Shown in pieces: positions 1 through 9,885 of a DNA stretch of 64,000 bases; position 1 is the first letter of the stretch; each line of letters begins with the position of its first letter. A program made the translations under genes and the position numbers. The notes beneath the pieces are model-generated. The model had not been told where the DNA came from. It did not search any database and saw only the letters and a list, made by a program, of their open reading frames with translations. Source of the stretch: Thaumasiovibrio sp043421945 (GTDB taxonomy: Bacteria > Pseudomonadota > Gammaproteobacteria > Enterobacterales > Vibrionaceae); assembly GCA_043421945.1 (NCBI GenBank), contig JBHOGO010000014.1:12464-76463 (forward strand), read 5' to 3'.

Positions 1-324
1 GAAGGTGATTTTTTCTGGATCATAATGCACAACAACAACTTCAGTATGGCCAGTATTTCCTGTGCATGTTTCATCATAGGTTGGGTTGGGCGTGTGACCA
101 CCGGCGTAGCCAACCGCAGTACTAACAACTCCCTCTTGTTGCCAAAAAAACCGCTCAGCTCCCCAGAAGCATCCCATTCCAATCACAAGCGATGGGTATG
201 CGGTGGAAGAAGGTGCTAATAGCGGGGTCCCGAATACAGTATGGTTGCCGACAGGGACGATAGCTTCCTGACGTCCTGGCAGTGCGTCGTTCACGGAAAC
301 AATCTGGTTTTTATCTACAGACAT
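1..324 (-). CDS. msrA: Peptide methionine sulfoxide reductase MsrA, 3' end cut by window edge
   Basis: Reduces methionine-S-sulfoxide in oxidised proteins, using thioredoxin, in the cytoplasm. Translating the minus strand from the ATG at 324-322 gives about 108 residues before the window ends. The segment IGMGCFWGAERFF (about residues 48-60) carries the MsrA catalytic motif GCFWG with the nucleophilic Cys at about position 52. The following YAGGHTPNPTYDETCTGNTG block is also typical of the family. An AAGGATCG ribosome-binding site sits just before the start. The gene is divergent from tamA, a neighbour pair also found in enterobacteria. The C-terminal half, including any resolving cysteine, lies outside the window. 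Confidence 0.93.
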   Translation of the reverse strand, partial: MSVDKNQIVSVNDALPGRQEAIVPVGNHTVFGTPLLAPSSTAYPSLVIGMGCFWGAERFFWQQEGVVSTAVGYAGGHTPNPTYDETCTGNTGHTEVVVVHYDPEKITF

Positions 325-580
325 GACGATCCTTTGCTTATGCGTATTTGTACTTGATGTATCGACATATTAAACATGAGACATAAATTAGTAACTACTA
401 TTTGTCTCACGATGTACATTACTAACACAATATTAGACAATAAATTATCTTGAATGGAACCTGAACGGTGAATGCAGTCATATATATTAATTAGACTCGA
501 ACTCCTTAAAGCCTCCATTAAACACTGAATGATACTGTTCGCTCTCGGTGGCTGAAGTCATCATGCTGTCAAGGTTAACT

Positions 581-2293
581 ATGCGTTGGATACAAATAAC
601 TGGAATTTATCTTCTTTTCTGTAGTTTGCCTGCTTGGGCGGACACCAAGTTTGAGGTTGCTGGTGTTAGAGGTGAGCTAAAGAAGAACGTTGAACTGTAC
701 TTATCAACCTTAGAACAACAAGGCGTTGAGAATAAAGATCGCTTTCGAAATCAGTTGCAGTCAGAGGTTAGCAATGCGCTTAAAGCCCTTGGTTACTACT
801 CGCCGACTTATCAGGTTGACTGGGACATAGAGGATGAAAGTCCGACGGTTTTCCTTACTATTGATCCCGGTCCGGTCACCAAAATTGCTGAAAGCGATAT
901 TGCCTTAATTGGTGCTGGGACAAGCGATCCTGACCTTCTGAGTATCGTTGAAGGTGCCCGTTTGGAAGTAGGTAGCGCGCTAAACCATGGTCACTATGAG
1001 GCGTTGAAATCGAGTTTAACTAATACTGCTTTGAAGAAAGGTTACTTTGATGCGCAGTTTAAAGAAAGCAGCATGAAGGTGGCTCCGGGGCGTCAACAAG
1101 CCTTCATTACTCTGCATTTTGCCACTGGTGAGCGATACCGCTTTGGTGAAACAGAAATCATTGGTAGCCAAATAAAAGAAGAACGCGTGCGTTCATTAAT
1201 GCCCTATGAGCAAGGTCAGCCCTATTTGGCGAGTGATCTCGGCGAATTCAATCAGGCACTCTCTAACAGCCAGTGGTACTCATCGATTTTTGTAGAACCC
1301 AAAATAGAGAGTGCTGTTGATTACCAAGTGCCTGTTCGTGTTGAGCTTGCCCCCCAGTCGAAGAATCAAGTTGAAGTTGGTGTTGGCTACTCAACGGATG
1401 TTGGTGCACGTTTAAAGCTGAATTGGAAAAAGCCTTGGGTGCACTCACGAGGCCATAGTTGGAATACCAATCTAGAAGTATCAGCCGTTCAGCCTAAAAT
1501 TGAAACGGTGTATAAAATTCCACTTGATGATGTTTTACGTGATTACTACCAAATCGTGGGAGGATTACGATATATCGATAGCCATGACACTGTGAGTACA
1601 GAGATCAGTGCTGGGGTAGAGCGTCACTGGCACTTAGATTCAGGTTGGAAGCGAACATTATCAATGCGATATCTTTTCGAGGATTACAAACAAGGCGTTG
1701 ATGAAGATGGGATTATGCAGCTGTTCGTTCCTGGGCTGACATACAGCCGCACCCGATCGCGGAGTGGGGCAATGCCGATGTGGGCAGATAAGCAGTTTAT
1801 TAGTATGGAATATGCGGATCCTCTATTAGGGTCTGATACTGAAATACTTCGTTTAAGAGGAAGAACGGGGTGGATCCGTGGAATTGGTGATCGTCATCGC
1901 GGGATATTTAAAGTGGATGCAGGCACAGTTATTGCTGATGGCATTACCAATGTTCCGCCCTCTATGCGCTTTTTCGCTGGTGGTGATAACAGCTTACGAG
2001 GTTATGGGTATGAAACGATTGCTCCTACCGACAGTGGTGGTAAGTTGCGAGGTGCACGCTTCTTAATGACAGCAACAGCAGAGTACCAGATACGTGTTTA
2101 TGGAAATTGGTGGCTGGCTGCTTTTTATGACTACGGGGATGCTTGGAATAATACGCCAGATTGGAAACAAGGTGTGGGTGGTGGTATACGCTGGGCATCA
2201 CCTGTGGGACCAATCCAACTGGATGTCGGTGTTGGATTAGAAAACACCAGTGATGATTATCGTATTCACTTTACCATAGGGCCTGAATTTTAA
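581..2293 (+). CDS. tamA: Outer membrane translocation and assembly module protein TamA
   Basis: Omp85-family outer membrane protein that works with TamB in assembly of outer membrane proteins and in envelope lipid homeostasis. The open frame extends upstream to a GTG at 548 and an ATG at 563. I prefer the ATG at 581: it has AAGG at 571-574 with good spacing, starts directly with a signal peptide (MRWIQITGIYLLFCSLPAWA, cleavage after AWA), and matches the start of E. coli TamA. That gives 570 residues (E. coli about 577). Three POTRA-like repeats occupy roughly residues 20-260 and a 16-strand barrel the rest, with the Omp85 lid motif in the RFFAGGDNSLRGYGYE segment and a final aromatic-ended strand (HFTIGPEF). 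The stop overlaps the tamB start as TAATG. Confidence 0.95.
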   Translation: MRWIQITGIYLLFCSLPAWADTKFEVAGVRGELKKNVELYLSTLEQQGVENKDRFRNQLQSEVSNALKALGYYSPTYQVDWDIEDESPTVFLTIDPGPVTKIAESDIALIGAGTSDPDLLSIVEGARLEVGSALNHGHYEALKSSLTNTALKKGYFDAQFKESSMKVAPGRQQAFITLHFATGERYRFGETEIIGSQIKEERVRSLMPYEQGQPYLASDLGEFNQALSNSQWYSSIFVEPKIESAVDYQVPVRVELAPQSKNQVEVGVGYSTDVGARLKLNWKKPWVHSRGHSWNTNLEVSAVQPKIETVYKIPLDDVLRDYYQIVGGLRYIDSHDTVSTEISAGVERHWHLDSGWKRTLSMRYLFEDYKQGVDEDGIMQLFVPGLTYSRTRSRSGAMPMWADKQFISMEYADPLLGSDTEILRLRGRTGWIRGIGDRHRGIFKVDAGTVIADGITNVPPSMRFFAGGDNSLRGYGYETIAPTDSGGKLRGARFLMTATAEYQIRVYGNWWLAAFYDYGDAWNNTPDWKQGVGGGIRWASPVGPIQLDVGVGLENTSDDYRIHFTIGPEF

Positions 2294-5200
2294 TGCTTTT
2301 ACGTTGGACGAAGCGCATTACCCTCGGGGTGACGGCATTACTTTTATTGATTGTCCTGACAGTATGGATGGTGCTTTTTACCCAAGTTGGTGTTCGACTT
2401 GTGGTATGGGCTGCACCGAAGTTTGTTGATGACCTCGTTATTGCTGATGGCAGTGGACAGTTACTTGGCGATTTGACGTTAGAGGGTGTGGAATATCATC
2501 ATCCAGATATGCCTCTAGCGGTTGATCGACTTTGGTTACGCTTAGACCGGAAGTGCTTATTAGAGCCAGCGATTTGTATCCAAGAGATTGGGATTGAAGG
2601 ACTTAACTTCGACCTTGCTGCCCTGCCTGAAAGTGAAGAACAATCAGCTCCAGAAGAGCCCTCAGACAGCACGGAGCTACTTGCCCCACTCCCGATCACG
2701 GTGAAGCGTATTGTTCTGGATCGTATCGCTCTTTCTGTACTTGGCCATCAAGTGGATTGGAGTCATTTTGAATCGGGCCTTCATTGGCAAGATGATACTT
2801 TAACGCTCACCTCGACGACGTGGGAAGACCTCAATGTGGTATTGGCTGCATCAGATGCTTCTAATACTAAAGCAACGGAAGCTACTGAAGAGCCTGAAAC
2901 CGAGACAGATTTCACCGCGACAGTTACAGCGGAAGAAGCAGTAACGGGAGAAGCCGCTCAAGGAAAAACTGAAGCAATAACATTGCCAGAGGTTGTCCTT
3001 CCTCTCAACATCGATATCGAACGTTTTTCGTTAGTAAATACTAACCTCAACGGTGTTGGGTACCCTATTGTCATTCAACGTTTTTCTCTCAGTGCCTTGC
3101 TGGAAGAGAGCCAAGTGACGCTGCGTCACCTCGATCTTGATATGCCAGAGGGTAAGCTTGAATTAAAGGGCGATGCTACCTTAAATGGAGATTACCCTCT
3201 TGATATCAATGCTAATTTATTTGTTAAGCACGCGATGTTGCCCAATCATCGCTTGCAACTTCAAGCATCGAGAAGCATTGCCAATCTTAATTTTAGTGCC
3301 TCTCTTGACGGTATCCTACAAGCCAATGTTAAAGGGGAGCTTAACCCATTAGAGCCGATATTGCCGTTTGATGTAGAGGTGGTGAGTAACCACTTACAAT
3401 GGCCTTTGAGTCCGTCACCAGAGATGACGTTAAAGCGCACCGAGGTAAAGGTGAAAGGTGATCTCGATAGATATGACCTAGCGCTTCAAACATTTTTAGA
3501 GGGGGCGGTGATACCTGCGACGGGGATTGATTTAACCGCCAATGGTTCATTGGAAGCCGCTACCGTGGAAAGCCTTCAGCTGCAAACGTTGGAAGGTGAC
3601 GTGAATGTCACGGCCAATGCGCGTTGGAGCCCAAACGTTGATTGGCAGGCTGAATTGTCATTTGAGCAAATCAATCCAGGCGTTATCGTTGACTCAGTGT
3701 CAGGGAAGTTGAATGGCATTCTCCAAACACACGGAAAGCTCACGGATCAAGGCGGCTATATTATCGAACTGCCTACGCTCTCCATTGATGGTGAGCTGAT
3801 GAATATCCCGTTCGATCTCGCTGGTGAACTCAGTGTGATGGATACCGCGGGTACGGGGGATATCCAGCTAAACACTGAAGGTCTGCGCTTACAGCATGGA
3901 CCAAATGGGTTTGTTGCAAAGGGTTATCTTGCAGAGTCTTGGGATATGGGGCTGGATATTGATGCACCGGATCTTGCTCAATCATTACCAGATATTAAGG
4001 GGGAAGTGAAAGGTGTTATTCAATTAGCAGGAGAGATGCTTACCCCTGAGATGAATATAGACCTTTCCATTGAACAATTCGCTTGGCAAGAGCTTGCGAC
4101 GCTCTCTTCATTGACACTGAATGGCGATGTATCAACAAAGTTACCGATGTCCGTTGATCTTGCCCTCCGTGCTGAAGAGGTGAAATACGAAGAAAGTGTT
4201 GATCTTGATGTTGTTCGACTTACCTTTCAGGGCTCTGAAGCAAGTCATCAACTTCGGTTAGCGATGAAAGGCTTGCCGACAGGGCTTGTTCTCGAGGTCG
4301 ATGGTGGTTTAACGCAAGATAATGCTTGGAAGGGGGCTATCAGTCGGTCTCGTATAGAGACGCCAGTAGGGGTATGGGCATTAGATCAACCCGCAAATAT
4401 CGATGTTGACTTAGCAAGTACGACTGTCAATCTTGGGGAGCACTGTTGGGTGCAATCGCCTTCAAAGGTATGCCTGACCCAGCCAGCATTAGTGGGAGAG
4501 AGTGGTAAGGTTGCTTTAAGTGTGACTGAATTTAATTTTGATAAAATCGCTCGCTACATGCCAAGTAATATTGAGATTGATGGTGATGCCTATGTTGATG
4601 TCGTTGCAGCCTGGTCTGCAGATGTCGCACCACAAGTGGATGCTAAGCTTCGCCTTCCTCCCGGCAAAGTGTCTATTAGCGATGTGCCGTTTACGCAGGC
4701 TTGGAATAAGGTTGTCGTCAATGCCATTGTTAATAACGATACACTCAGTGCGGATTGGCTACTTGACCTTACAGATAATGGCCAGCTGCAAGGCGATGCC
4801 GAGATTGTTGGTCTGACACAAAAGTCGATAGATCTTCAACAGATAAAAGCAAATGTTGGTATCAGTGATATTACCCTAGACTTTTTAACCCCGTTTGTTG
4901 CTGATTATAGTTCTATCGCCGGTAAGTTAAATAGCCAGCTGGCACTGACTGGGGACGTGTTGAACCCTGGGCTTCAAGGAGACATCCGTCTTGAGAGTAT
5001 CAAAGCGGCAGGGAAAGAAGTCCCTTTTGAGGTAGAAAATGCCGATATAACTACGCGCTTTGATGGGCATACAGCAACGTTAGAAGGACGATTACAAACC
5101 CCTGATGGTGAACTTAATCTTGAGGGCGATGCTGATTGGCAGCAATTAACGGCTTGGAAGACCAACCTTAATGTAAGTGGTGAACGTTTAGATGTCTCTG

Positions 5201-6114
5201 TTCCATCTTTAGTCTCGTTAGAGGTTTCACCTAACCTTACCATCAGTGCGACGCCAGAAGAGGCTATTATCGAGGGAAACATCGATATTCCATGGGCAAG
5301 GATTAAAGTGGATTCAGTTCCGGAAACAGCTGTCGGTGTTTCTAGTGATGAAATTATCTTAACGGATGATCTTGAACCTATCGTCCAAGATATCGCCTCG
5401 CCTATTGCGATTAAGACAAATGTTTTCGTCAACATTGGAGATGATGTGACATTGGATGCATTTGGCTTAACAGGAAGCTTAGGGGGCGGATTAAATGTCC
5501 AGCAGAACAATACGGGGCCACAAGTTTCAGGTGAAGTTCGGATTACCGATGGTTCTTACCGCTCATTTGGTCAGGAGCTACAGATAGATGAGGGCAAGAT
5601 ACTGTTCAGTGGGCCACCAGACCTTCCCTTTTTACAAGTTGAAGCGATCCGAAACCCAGATAGCACCCAAGATGATGTTATTGCTGGCGTGCGTGTTACA
5701 GGCTCAGCAGAAGCGCCAGAGCTTGAGGTTTTCTCAGATCCCGTGATGCCGCAGCAAAATGCACTCTCATACTTACTTCGAGGTCAAGATCTAGACAGTG
5801 AAGCAGGGGGGAATATGATGACTTCAGCAATGATAGGCTTGGTGCTTTCACAAAGTGGTCAAGTGGTCGGTGATATTGGTGAAGCATTTGGTGTACAAGA
5901 TTTAAGTGTTGATACCGCTGGTTCTGGGGATGACTCTCAAGTTACCGTCAGTGGATATATTGCTCCCGGCCTACAGGTGAAATATGGTGTTGGGATTTTT
6001 AACTCACTGGCTGAATTTACTGTCCGTTATCGTTTAATGCGTGATCTCTATGTTGAAGGTGTCTCTGGATTAGACAGTGCTGTTGATGTGCTCTATCAGT
6101 TTGAGTTTGATTAG
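2293..6114 (+). CDS. tamB: Inner-membrane anchored translocation and assembly module protein TamB
   Basis: Large AsmA-like bridge protein spanning the periplasm from an N-terminal inner-membrane anchor to TamA; members of this family are thought to conduct lipids through a beta-taco groove. The 1273 residues start with one membrane segment (about 8-30), continue with long repetitive beta-rich sequence and end in the conserved TamB/DUF490 domain (about 940-1273), closing with FEFD. Start codon overlaps the tamA stop, so the two are translationally coupled. Odd feature: residues about 190-235 form an acidic, Thr/Glu/Ala-rich low-complexity insert, as does a shorter Glu/Ser-rich stretch near 115-130. 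Confidence 0.95.
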   Translation: MLLRWTKRITLGVTALLLLIVLTVWMVLFTQVGVRLVVWAAPKFVDDLVIADGSGQLLGDLTLEGVEYHHPDMPLAVDRLWLRLDRKCLLEPAICIQEIGIEGLNFDLAALPESEEQSAPEEPSDSTELLAPLPITVKRIVLDRIALSVLGHQVDWSHFESGLHWQDDTLTLTSTTWEDLNVVLAASDASNTKATEATEEPETETDFTATVTAEEAVTGEAAQGKTEAITLPEVVLPLNIDIERFSLVNTNLNGVGYPIVIQRFSLSALLEESQVTLRHLDLDMPEGKLELKGDATLNGDYPLDINANLFVKHAMLPNHRLQLQASRSIANLNFSASLDGILQANVKGELNPLEPILPFDVEVVSNHLQWPLSPSPEMTLKRTEVKVKGDLDRYDLALQTFLEGAVIPATGIDLTANGSLEAATVESLQLQTLEGDVNVTANARWSPNVDWQAELSFEQINPGVIVDSVSGKLNGILQTHGKLTDQGGYIIELPTLSIDGELMNIPFDLAGELSVMDTAGTGDIQLNTEGLRLQHGPNGFVAKGYLAESWDMGLDIDAPDLAQSLPDIKGEVKGVIQLAGEMLTPEMNIDLSIEQFAWQELATLSSLTLNGDVSTKLPMSVDLALRAEEVKYEESVDLDVVRLTFQGSEASHQLRLAMKGLPTGLVLEVDGGLTQDNAWKGAISRSRIETPVGVWALDQPANIDVDLASTTVNLGEHCWVQSPSKVCLTQPALVGESGKVALSVTEFNFDKIARYMPSNIEIDGDAYVDVVAAWSADVAPQVDAKLRLPPGKVSISDVPFTQAWNKVVVNAIVNNDTLSADWLLDLTDNGQLQGDAEIVGLTQKSIDLQQIKANVGISDITLDFLTPFVADYSSIAGKLNSQLALTGDVLNPGLQGDIRLESIKAAGKEVPFEVENADITTRFDGHTATLEGRLQTPDGELNLEGDADWQQLTAWKTNLNVSGERLDVSVPSLVSLEVSPNLTISATPEEAIIEGNIDIPWARIKVDSVPETAVGVSSDEIILTDDLEPIVQDIASPIAIKTNVFVNIGDDVTLDAFGLTGSLGGGLNVQQNNTGPQVSGEVRITDGSYRSFGQELQIDEGKILFSGPPDLPFLQVEAIRNPDSTQDDVIAGVRVTGSAEAPELEVFSDPVMPQQNALSYLLRGQDLDSEAGGNMMTSAMIGLVLSQSGQVVGDIGEAFGVQDLSVDTAGSGDDSQVTVSGYIAPGLQVKYGVGIFNSLAEFTVRYRLMRDLYVEGVSGLDSAVDVLYQFEFD

Positions 6115-6204
6115 GTACATTGCTGCTCGATTAAAGCACTGTCGCAAGGGAGATGTATTGTTGGCAGGCTAGGTGTATTAAGCGAATTTAAGGAGGAATC
6201 GTCG

Positions 6205-6570
6205 ATGGACAATCTTGTTTTTGTATATGGAACGCTCCGTAAAGGAGAGGTCAATCACTTTTGGCTCGATGGCGCCATGTTTGTTGGTCAATACACGATA
6301 CCGTCAGGGTGGCACATGATCGATCTCGGCCCTTACCCTGCAGTGATAGCTGACAAGGTATCCTTTGTTCCTATCATCGGCGAGATATATCAGGTTACAC
6401 CGGCAATACTTGAAAAGTTAGATGAATTAGAAGAGTACCCAACATTGTATGGGCGGGAGCAAATAACGACAAAGTTTGGACTTGCTTGGATCTACTACTA
6501 CCAACATATCGACACACACCTGATTAAGCGGATAGAGAGTGGCGATTGGTGCCAACGAATGAGCAAGTAA
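6205..6570 (+). CDS. ytfP: Gamma-glutamylcyclotransferase-fold protein YtfP
   Basis: Small cytoplasmic protein (121 residues) of the GGCT/AIG2 superfamily. It opens with VFVYGTLRKGEVN, the family's substrate-loop motif YGTLR. The acidic residue expected for catalysis is plausible in the EIYQVTPAILEKLDELE segment. It sits 90 bases after tamB, preceded by a strong AAGGAGG ribosome-binding site at about 6190-6196, and is likely in the tamAB transcription unit, as in enterobacteria. Actual substrate of YtfP is not firmly established; the gamma-glutamylamine or glutathione-related role is inference from the fold. Confidence 0.9.
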   Translation: MDNLVFVYGTLRKGEVNHFWLDGAMFVGQYTIPSGWHMIDLGPYPAVIADKVSFVPIIGEIYQVTPAILEKLDELEEYPTLYGREQITTKFGLAWIYYYQHIDTHLIKRIESGDWCQRMSK

Positions 6571-6605
6571 AAAGAGCGCAAAGCGCTCTTCGGGTTTCAT
6601 TTTTA
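6571..6605. terminator. Bidirectional terminator between convergent ytfP and ppa
   Basis: A 7-bp stem AAGAGCG/CGCTCTT (6572-6578 with 6584-6590) sits between the two convergent stops. On the minus strand the stem runs into TTTTTACTT, a good U-tract for ppa; on the plus strand the T-rich stretch is interrupted, so termination of ytfP is less certain. Confidence 0.75.
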
Positions 6606-6637
6606 ATGACTAACGTGTGTCGATCAGTTTTCGACAA

Positions 6638-7174
6638 TTATGCTTTTTCTGCCTGTGCACGCTCGTAAGAGGTTTGGATTTCCGCTTTAGCAGCAGCAAC
6701 ATCCTCCCATCCATCAACTTTTACCCACTTACCCGCTTCTAGCTCTTTGTAGCGTTCGAAGAAGTGGGTGATCTGCGCGCGTAATAGATCGGGTAGATCG
6801 TTAACGTTTTGAATGTGATCGTACTCTTTGGTGAGCTTACTGTGCGGAACGGCAACAACTTTGGCATCTTCACCTGATTCATCAGACATTTTTAAGACAC
6901 CGACAGGACGGCAGCGGATCACTGCTCCAGGCACTAGTGGGAAAGGCGTAGGCACTAAGACATCTACTGGGTCACCATCAAGAGACAGCGTATCGTTAAC
7001 GTAGCCATAGTTACATGGATAGAACATCGGTGTTGACATAAAACGGTCAACGAAGACTGCGCCTGAGTCTTTATCTACTTCGTATTTAATTGGGTCTGCA
7101 TTGGCAGGAATTTCGATAACAACGTAGATATCATCGGGTAATGATTTACCAGCGGGTACCTGATTCAGGCTCAT
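6638..7174 (-). CDS. ppa: Inorganic pyrophosphatase
   Basis: Family I soluble pyrophosphatase hydrolysing PPi to two phosphates, which pulls nucleotide and protein synthesis forward. The 178 residues are close to the 176 of E. coli. The signature DGDPVDVLV (about residues 66-74) carries the metal-binding aspartates, and PCNYGYV precedes it. Metal is normally Mg2+ in a hexameric cytoplasmic enzyme. A good AAGGAA ribosome-binding site precedes the ATG at 7174. It lies between ytfP and fbp, the same neighbourhood as in enterobacteria. Confidence 0.97.
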   Translation of the reverse strand: MSLNQVPAGKSLPDDIYVVIEIPANADPIKYEVDKDSGAVFVDRFMSTPMFYPCNYGYVNDTLSLDGDPVDVLVPTPFPLVPGAVIRCRPVGVLKMSDESGEDAKVVAVPHSKLTKEYDHIQNVNDLPDLLRAQITHFFERYKELEAGKWVKVDGWEDVAAAKAEIQTSYERAQAEKA

Positions 7175-7281
7175 GATAAGTTCCTTCTTGGTTGGTATTA
7201 TGTTGCCAGAATGTCAATTATAACGATGGCAGATGAAATTAACACCGAAAACAAGTAGGGACAAATTAGGAATGGGGAGTG

Positions 7282-7317
7282 AAAAGATCAACCCGATCGG
7301 AATATCTCGGGCTGATC
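7282..7317 (-). terminator. Rho-independent terminator downstream of fbp
   Basis: An 11-bp stem with one mismatch (7286-7296 with 7307-7317) lies 8 bases after the fbp stop. Read on the minus strand it is followed by TTTTC. It separates fbp from ppa. Confidence 0.65.
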
Positions 7318-7324
7318 ACAAATC

Positions 7325-8341
7325 TTAGTGGCTGTCAGGGTATGTTTCGATGAATTCTTCGACTTTGTTCACCATTGACGTTGAGCCAATGAAGAAAGGA
7401 ACGCGCTGGTGGAGTTCTTTTGGTTCGATATCCAGAATTCGATTACAGCCGTCACTCGCTTTACCGCCTGCTTGCTCAATCAAGAATGCCATTGGGTTGC
7501 ACTCGTAGAGCAGACGCAATTTACCTTGAGGGTATGCAGCAGTGCTTGGGTAAAGGTAAATTCCCCCATGCAGTAGGTTACGGTGGAAGTCAGAGACTAG
7601 CGAACCGATATATCGCGAAGTGTATGGGCGGTTATCTTCTGGAGAAATTTCCTGGCAGTATTTGATGTAACGCTTAACACCGTTCGGGAAACGGATGTAG
7701 TTACCTTCGTTGATCGAATAGATACGACCATCGTCAGGTGTTACTAAGTTTTCGTGCGATAGGCAGAAAACGCCAAGTGAAGGATCATAGGTAAAGCCAT
7801 GGACACCATTACCGGTTGAATAAACCAACATGGTCGATGAGCCGTAGATAATATAACCGGCAGCAATTTGCTTATGTCCTGGTTGCAGGAAATCAGCTTC
7901 GACAGCTGGTGTACCTACAGGAGAGATTCGGCGGTAGATAGAGAAAATCGTACCAACGGAAACGTTTACGTCAATGTTTGAAGAACCATCAAGTGGGTCC
8001 ATCAAAACAACGTATTTCGCATTGCGGCTATGTTCGCGATCAAAGCTAACGGCTTCATCTTCTTCTTCACTCGCTACACCACAGACTTGGTCACGAGCTT
8101 GCAGAGCAGCCTTGAACTTTTCATTGGCGTAAACATCCAACTTTTGTTGTTGCTCACCTTGGACGTTTTCACTACCGATAGCACCTGTAATATCAACAAG
8201 ACCCGCTTTGTTGATTTCACGGTTTACTATCTGTGCAGCGAGTTTAATTGAGCCGAGTAACGAGGAGAGTTCACCGCTCGCATGAGGAAAATCATGCTGT
8301 TTGTCGACAATGAACTCGCCAAGCGTTTTAATATCGGACAT
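7325..8341 (-). CDS. fbp: Fructose-1,6-bisphosphatase, class I
   Basis: Hydrolyses fructose 1,6-bisphosphate to fructose 6-phosphate, the committed gluconeogenic step. The 338 residues match the usual class I length of about 332. Visible motifs: metal-binding VVLMDPLDGSSNID (about 112-125), and the active-site segment GKLRLLYECNPMAFL (about 272-286). Class I enzymes in gammaproteobacteria are tetramers inhibited by AMP. The gene is divergent from mpl with 188 bases between, as in many Vibrionaceae and enterobacteria. Confidence 0.97.
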   Translation of the reverse strand: MSDIKTLGEFIVDKQHDFPHASGELSSLLGSIKLAAQIVNREINKAGLVDITGAIGSENVQGEQQQKLDVYANEKFKAALQARDQVCGVASEEEDEAVSFDREHSRNAKYVVLMDPLDGSSNIDVNVSVGTIFSIYRRISPVGTPAVEADFLQPGHKQIAAGYIIYGSSTMLVYSTGNGVHGFTYDPSLGVFCLSHENLVTPDDGRIYSINEGNYIRFPNGVKRYIKYCQEISPEDNRPYTSRYIGSLVSDFHRNLLHGGIYLYPSTAAYPQGKLRLLYECNPMAFLIEQAGGKASDGCNRILDIEPKELHQRVPFFIGSTSMVNKVEEFIETYPDSH

Positions 8342-8529
8342 AGTCTATCCTTGCATTTATGTTGTTTTTTGAGAGGGTAGGGCTGGTTTGGGGAACTGCC
8401 CGTAAGATCTGTTTTATCTAGTATTTTTATATTTTTATTTATCTTATTGTATTGTAACAGAAGAACTTTTTACGGGTAGCAAAGTAACTGGGAGCGCGTG
8501 CTCCGATAAAGCTTCATTAGAAGGACAGT

Positions 8530-9885
8530 ATGCATATACATATTTTAGGGATTTGTGGCACATTCATGGGTGGCGCTGCACTGTTAGCGCGTCAATTAGG
8601 TCATAAAGTGACGGGAAGTGACGCGAATGTTTACCCACCAATGAGCACCCAGCTAGAAGAGCAAGGTATTGATATAACTGAAGGTTTCGATCCTGAGCAG
8701 CTGCATCCTACACCGGACTTAGTGGTGATTGGCAACGCCATGAGTAGAGGTAATGAGTGTGTTGAATATGTGCTTAATCACAACCTGAATTATACATCAG
8801 GCCCACAGTGGCTGCATGATATGTTATTGAAAGATAAGTGGGTTTTAGCCGTTGCCGGTACACATGGAAAGACAACGACAGCCAGTATGTTGAACTGGAT
8901 TCTTGCCGATAATGAATATAAGTCTGGTTATCTTATTGGTGGCGTGCCTGGAAACTTTAATACTTCCGCTGACTTAGGTGAAAGTATGTTCTTTGTCGTT
9001 GAAGCTGATGAATATGACAGTGCTTTTTTCGACAAACGTTCCAAGTTCGTTCATTACCACCCTAGAACCTTGGTAATCAATAATTTAGAGTTCGATCACG
9101 CTGATATTTTCGATGATCTTAGTGCGATTCAAAAGCAATTTCATCACCTTATTCGAACAATTCCTAGCCATGGACGCATTATTTATCCGCAAGGAGTCGA
9201 TGCGATTGAGCAAACCTTGCAGCTTGGTATCTGGAGTGAGTGTGAAACTTATGGCGGAGACTGGCGATCCAATAAAGTTGCGGAAGATGGGAGTGAGTTT
9301 TCTGTTTTTCTAAACGATAAATGCGTGGGAACTGTAAAGTGGGATTTAATTGGTGATCACAATATTGCCAATGCAATGATGGCGATTGCAGCAGCTCGAC
9401 ATGTAGGGGTTACCCCAGATCTCGCTTGTGCATCTCTCGCTCGCTTTATTAATACTAAACGCCGTTTAGAGCTACGCGGAGAAGTCGCAGGGATTCAGGT
9501 TTATGATGACTTTGCTCATCACCCGACGGCGATTGAAACGACGGTGTCAGCACTTCGCCAACGATCTCAAGAACGTCGAATTCTTGCGATTTTAGAGCCT
9601 CGATCTGCAACGATGAAACGAGGCGTTCATCAAGAGAAGCTTGCGCCAGCATTGTCTCTGTCTGATCGTGTTTATTTTTATCAACCTGATGATATTCAGT
9701 GGCTTTCTTCTGAGGCAGCTCTGTGTCAGCAACCCGCTACCCTCAATAATGACATTGATGCACTCGTCACCGAGGTCATTTCGGAAGCAAAACCGGGTGA
9801 TCAACTGCTAGTCATGAGCAATGGCGGCTTTGCTGGTATTCACGACAAACTACTCGCGGCACTGGAACAAAAATATCATGGATAA
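8530..9885 (+). CDS. mpl: UDP-N-acetylmuramate:L-alanyl-gamma-D-glutamyl-meso-diaminopimelate ligase
   Basis: Murein recycling ligase that attaches the salvaged tripeptide L-Ala-D-Glu-mDAP to UDP-MurNAc in the cytoplasm. The 451 residues show the Mur ligase plan: an N-terminal Rossmann-like domain starting HIHILGICGTFMGG, the ATP-binding loop AGTHGKTTT (about 113-121), and central motifs NNLEFDHADIF and DDFAHHPTAI. That last form (DDFAHHPTAIE) is typical of Mpl and MurC. An AAGGACAGT ribosome-binding site precedes the ATG at 8530. Its end overlaps the start of ubiX by 8 bases. Confidence 0.96.
   Translation: MHIHILGICGTFMGGAALLARQLGHKVTGSDANVYPPMSTQLEEQGIDITEGFDPEQLHPTPDLVVIGNAMSRGNECVEYVLNHNLNYTSGPQWLHDMLLKDKWVLAVAGTHGKTTTASMLNWILADNEYKSGYLIGGVPGNFNTSADLGESMFFVVEADEYDSAFFDKRSKFVHYHPRTLVINNLEFDHADIFDDLSAIQKQFHHLIRTIPSHGRIIYPQGVDAIEQTLQLGIWSECETYGGDWRSNKVAEDGSEFSVFLNDKCVGTVKWDLIGDHNIANAMMAIAAARHVGVTPDLACASLARFINTKRRLELRGEVAGIQVYDDFAHHPTAIETTVSALRQRSQERRILAILEPRSATMKRGVHQEKLAPALSLSDRVYFYQPDDIQWLSSEAALCQQPATLNNDIDALVTEVISEAKPGDQLLVMSNGGFAGIHDKLLAALEQKYHG

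Noticed and set aside
370..415. TGAGACA/TGTCTCA inverted repeat between msrA and tamA
   Set aside because: Seven-base arms with an 18-base spacer in an AT-rich promoter gap; too weak to call without conservation data.
4974..5510. 178-codon open frame antisense to tamB
   Set aside because: Lies wholly inside the confidently called tamB gene on the other strand, has no ribosome-binding site and a composition typical of a reverse-frame shadow.
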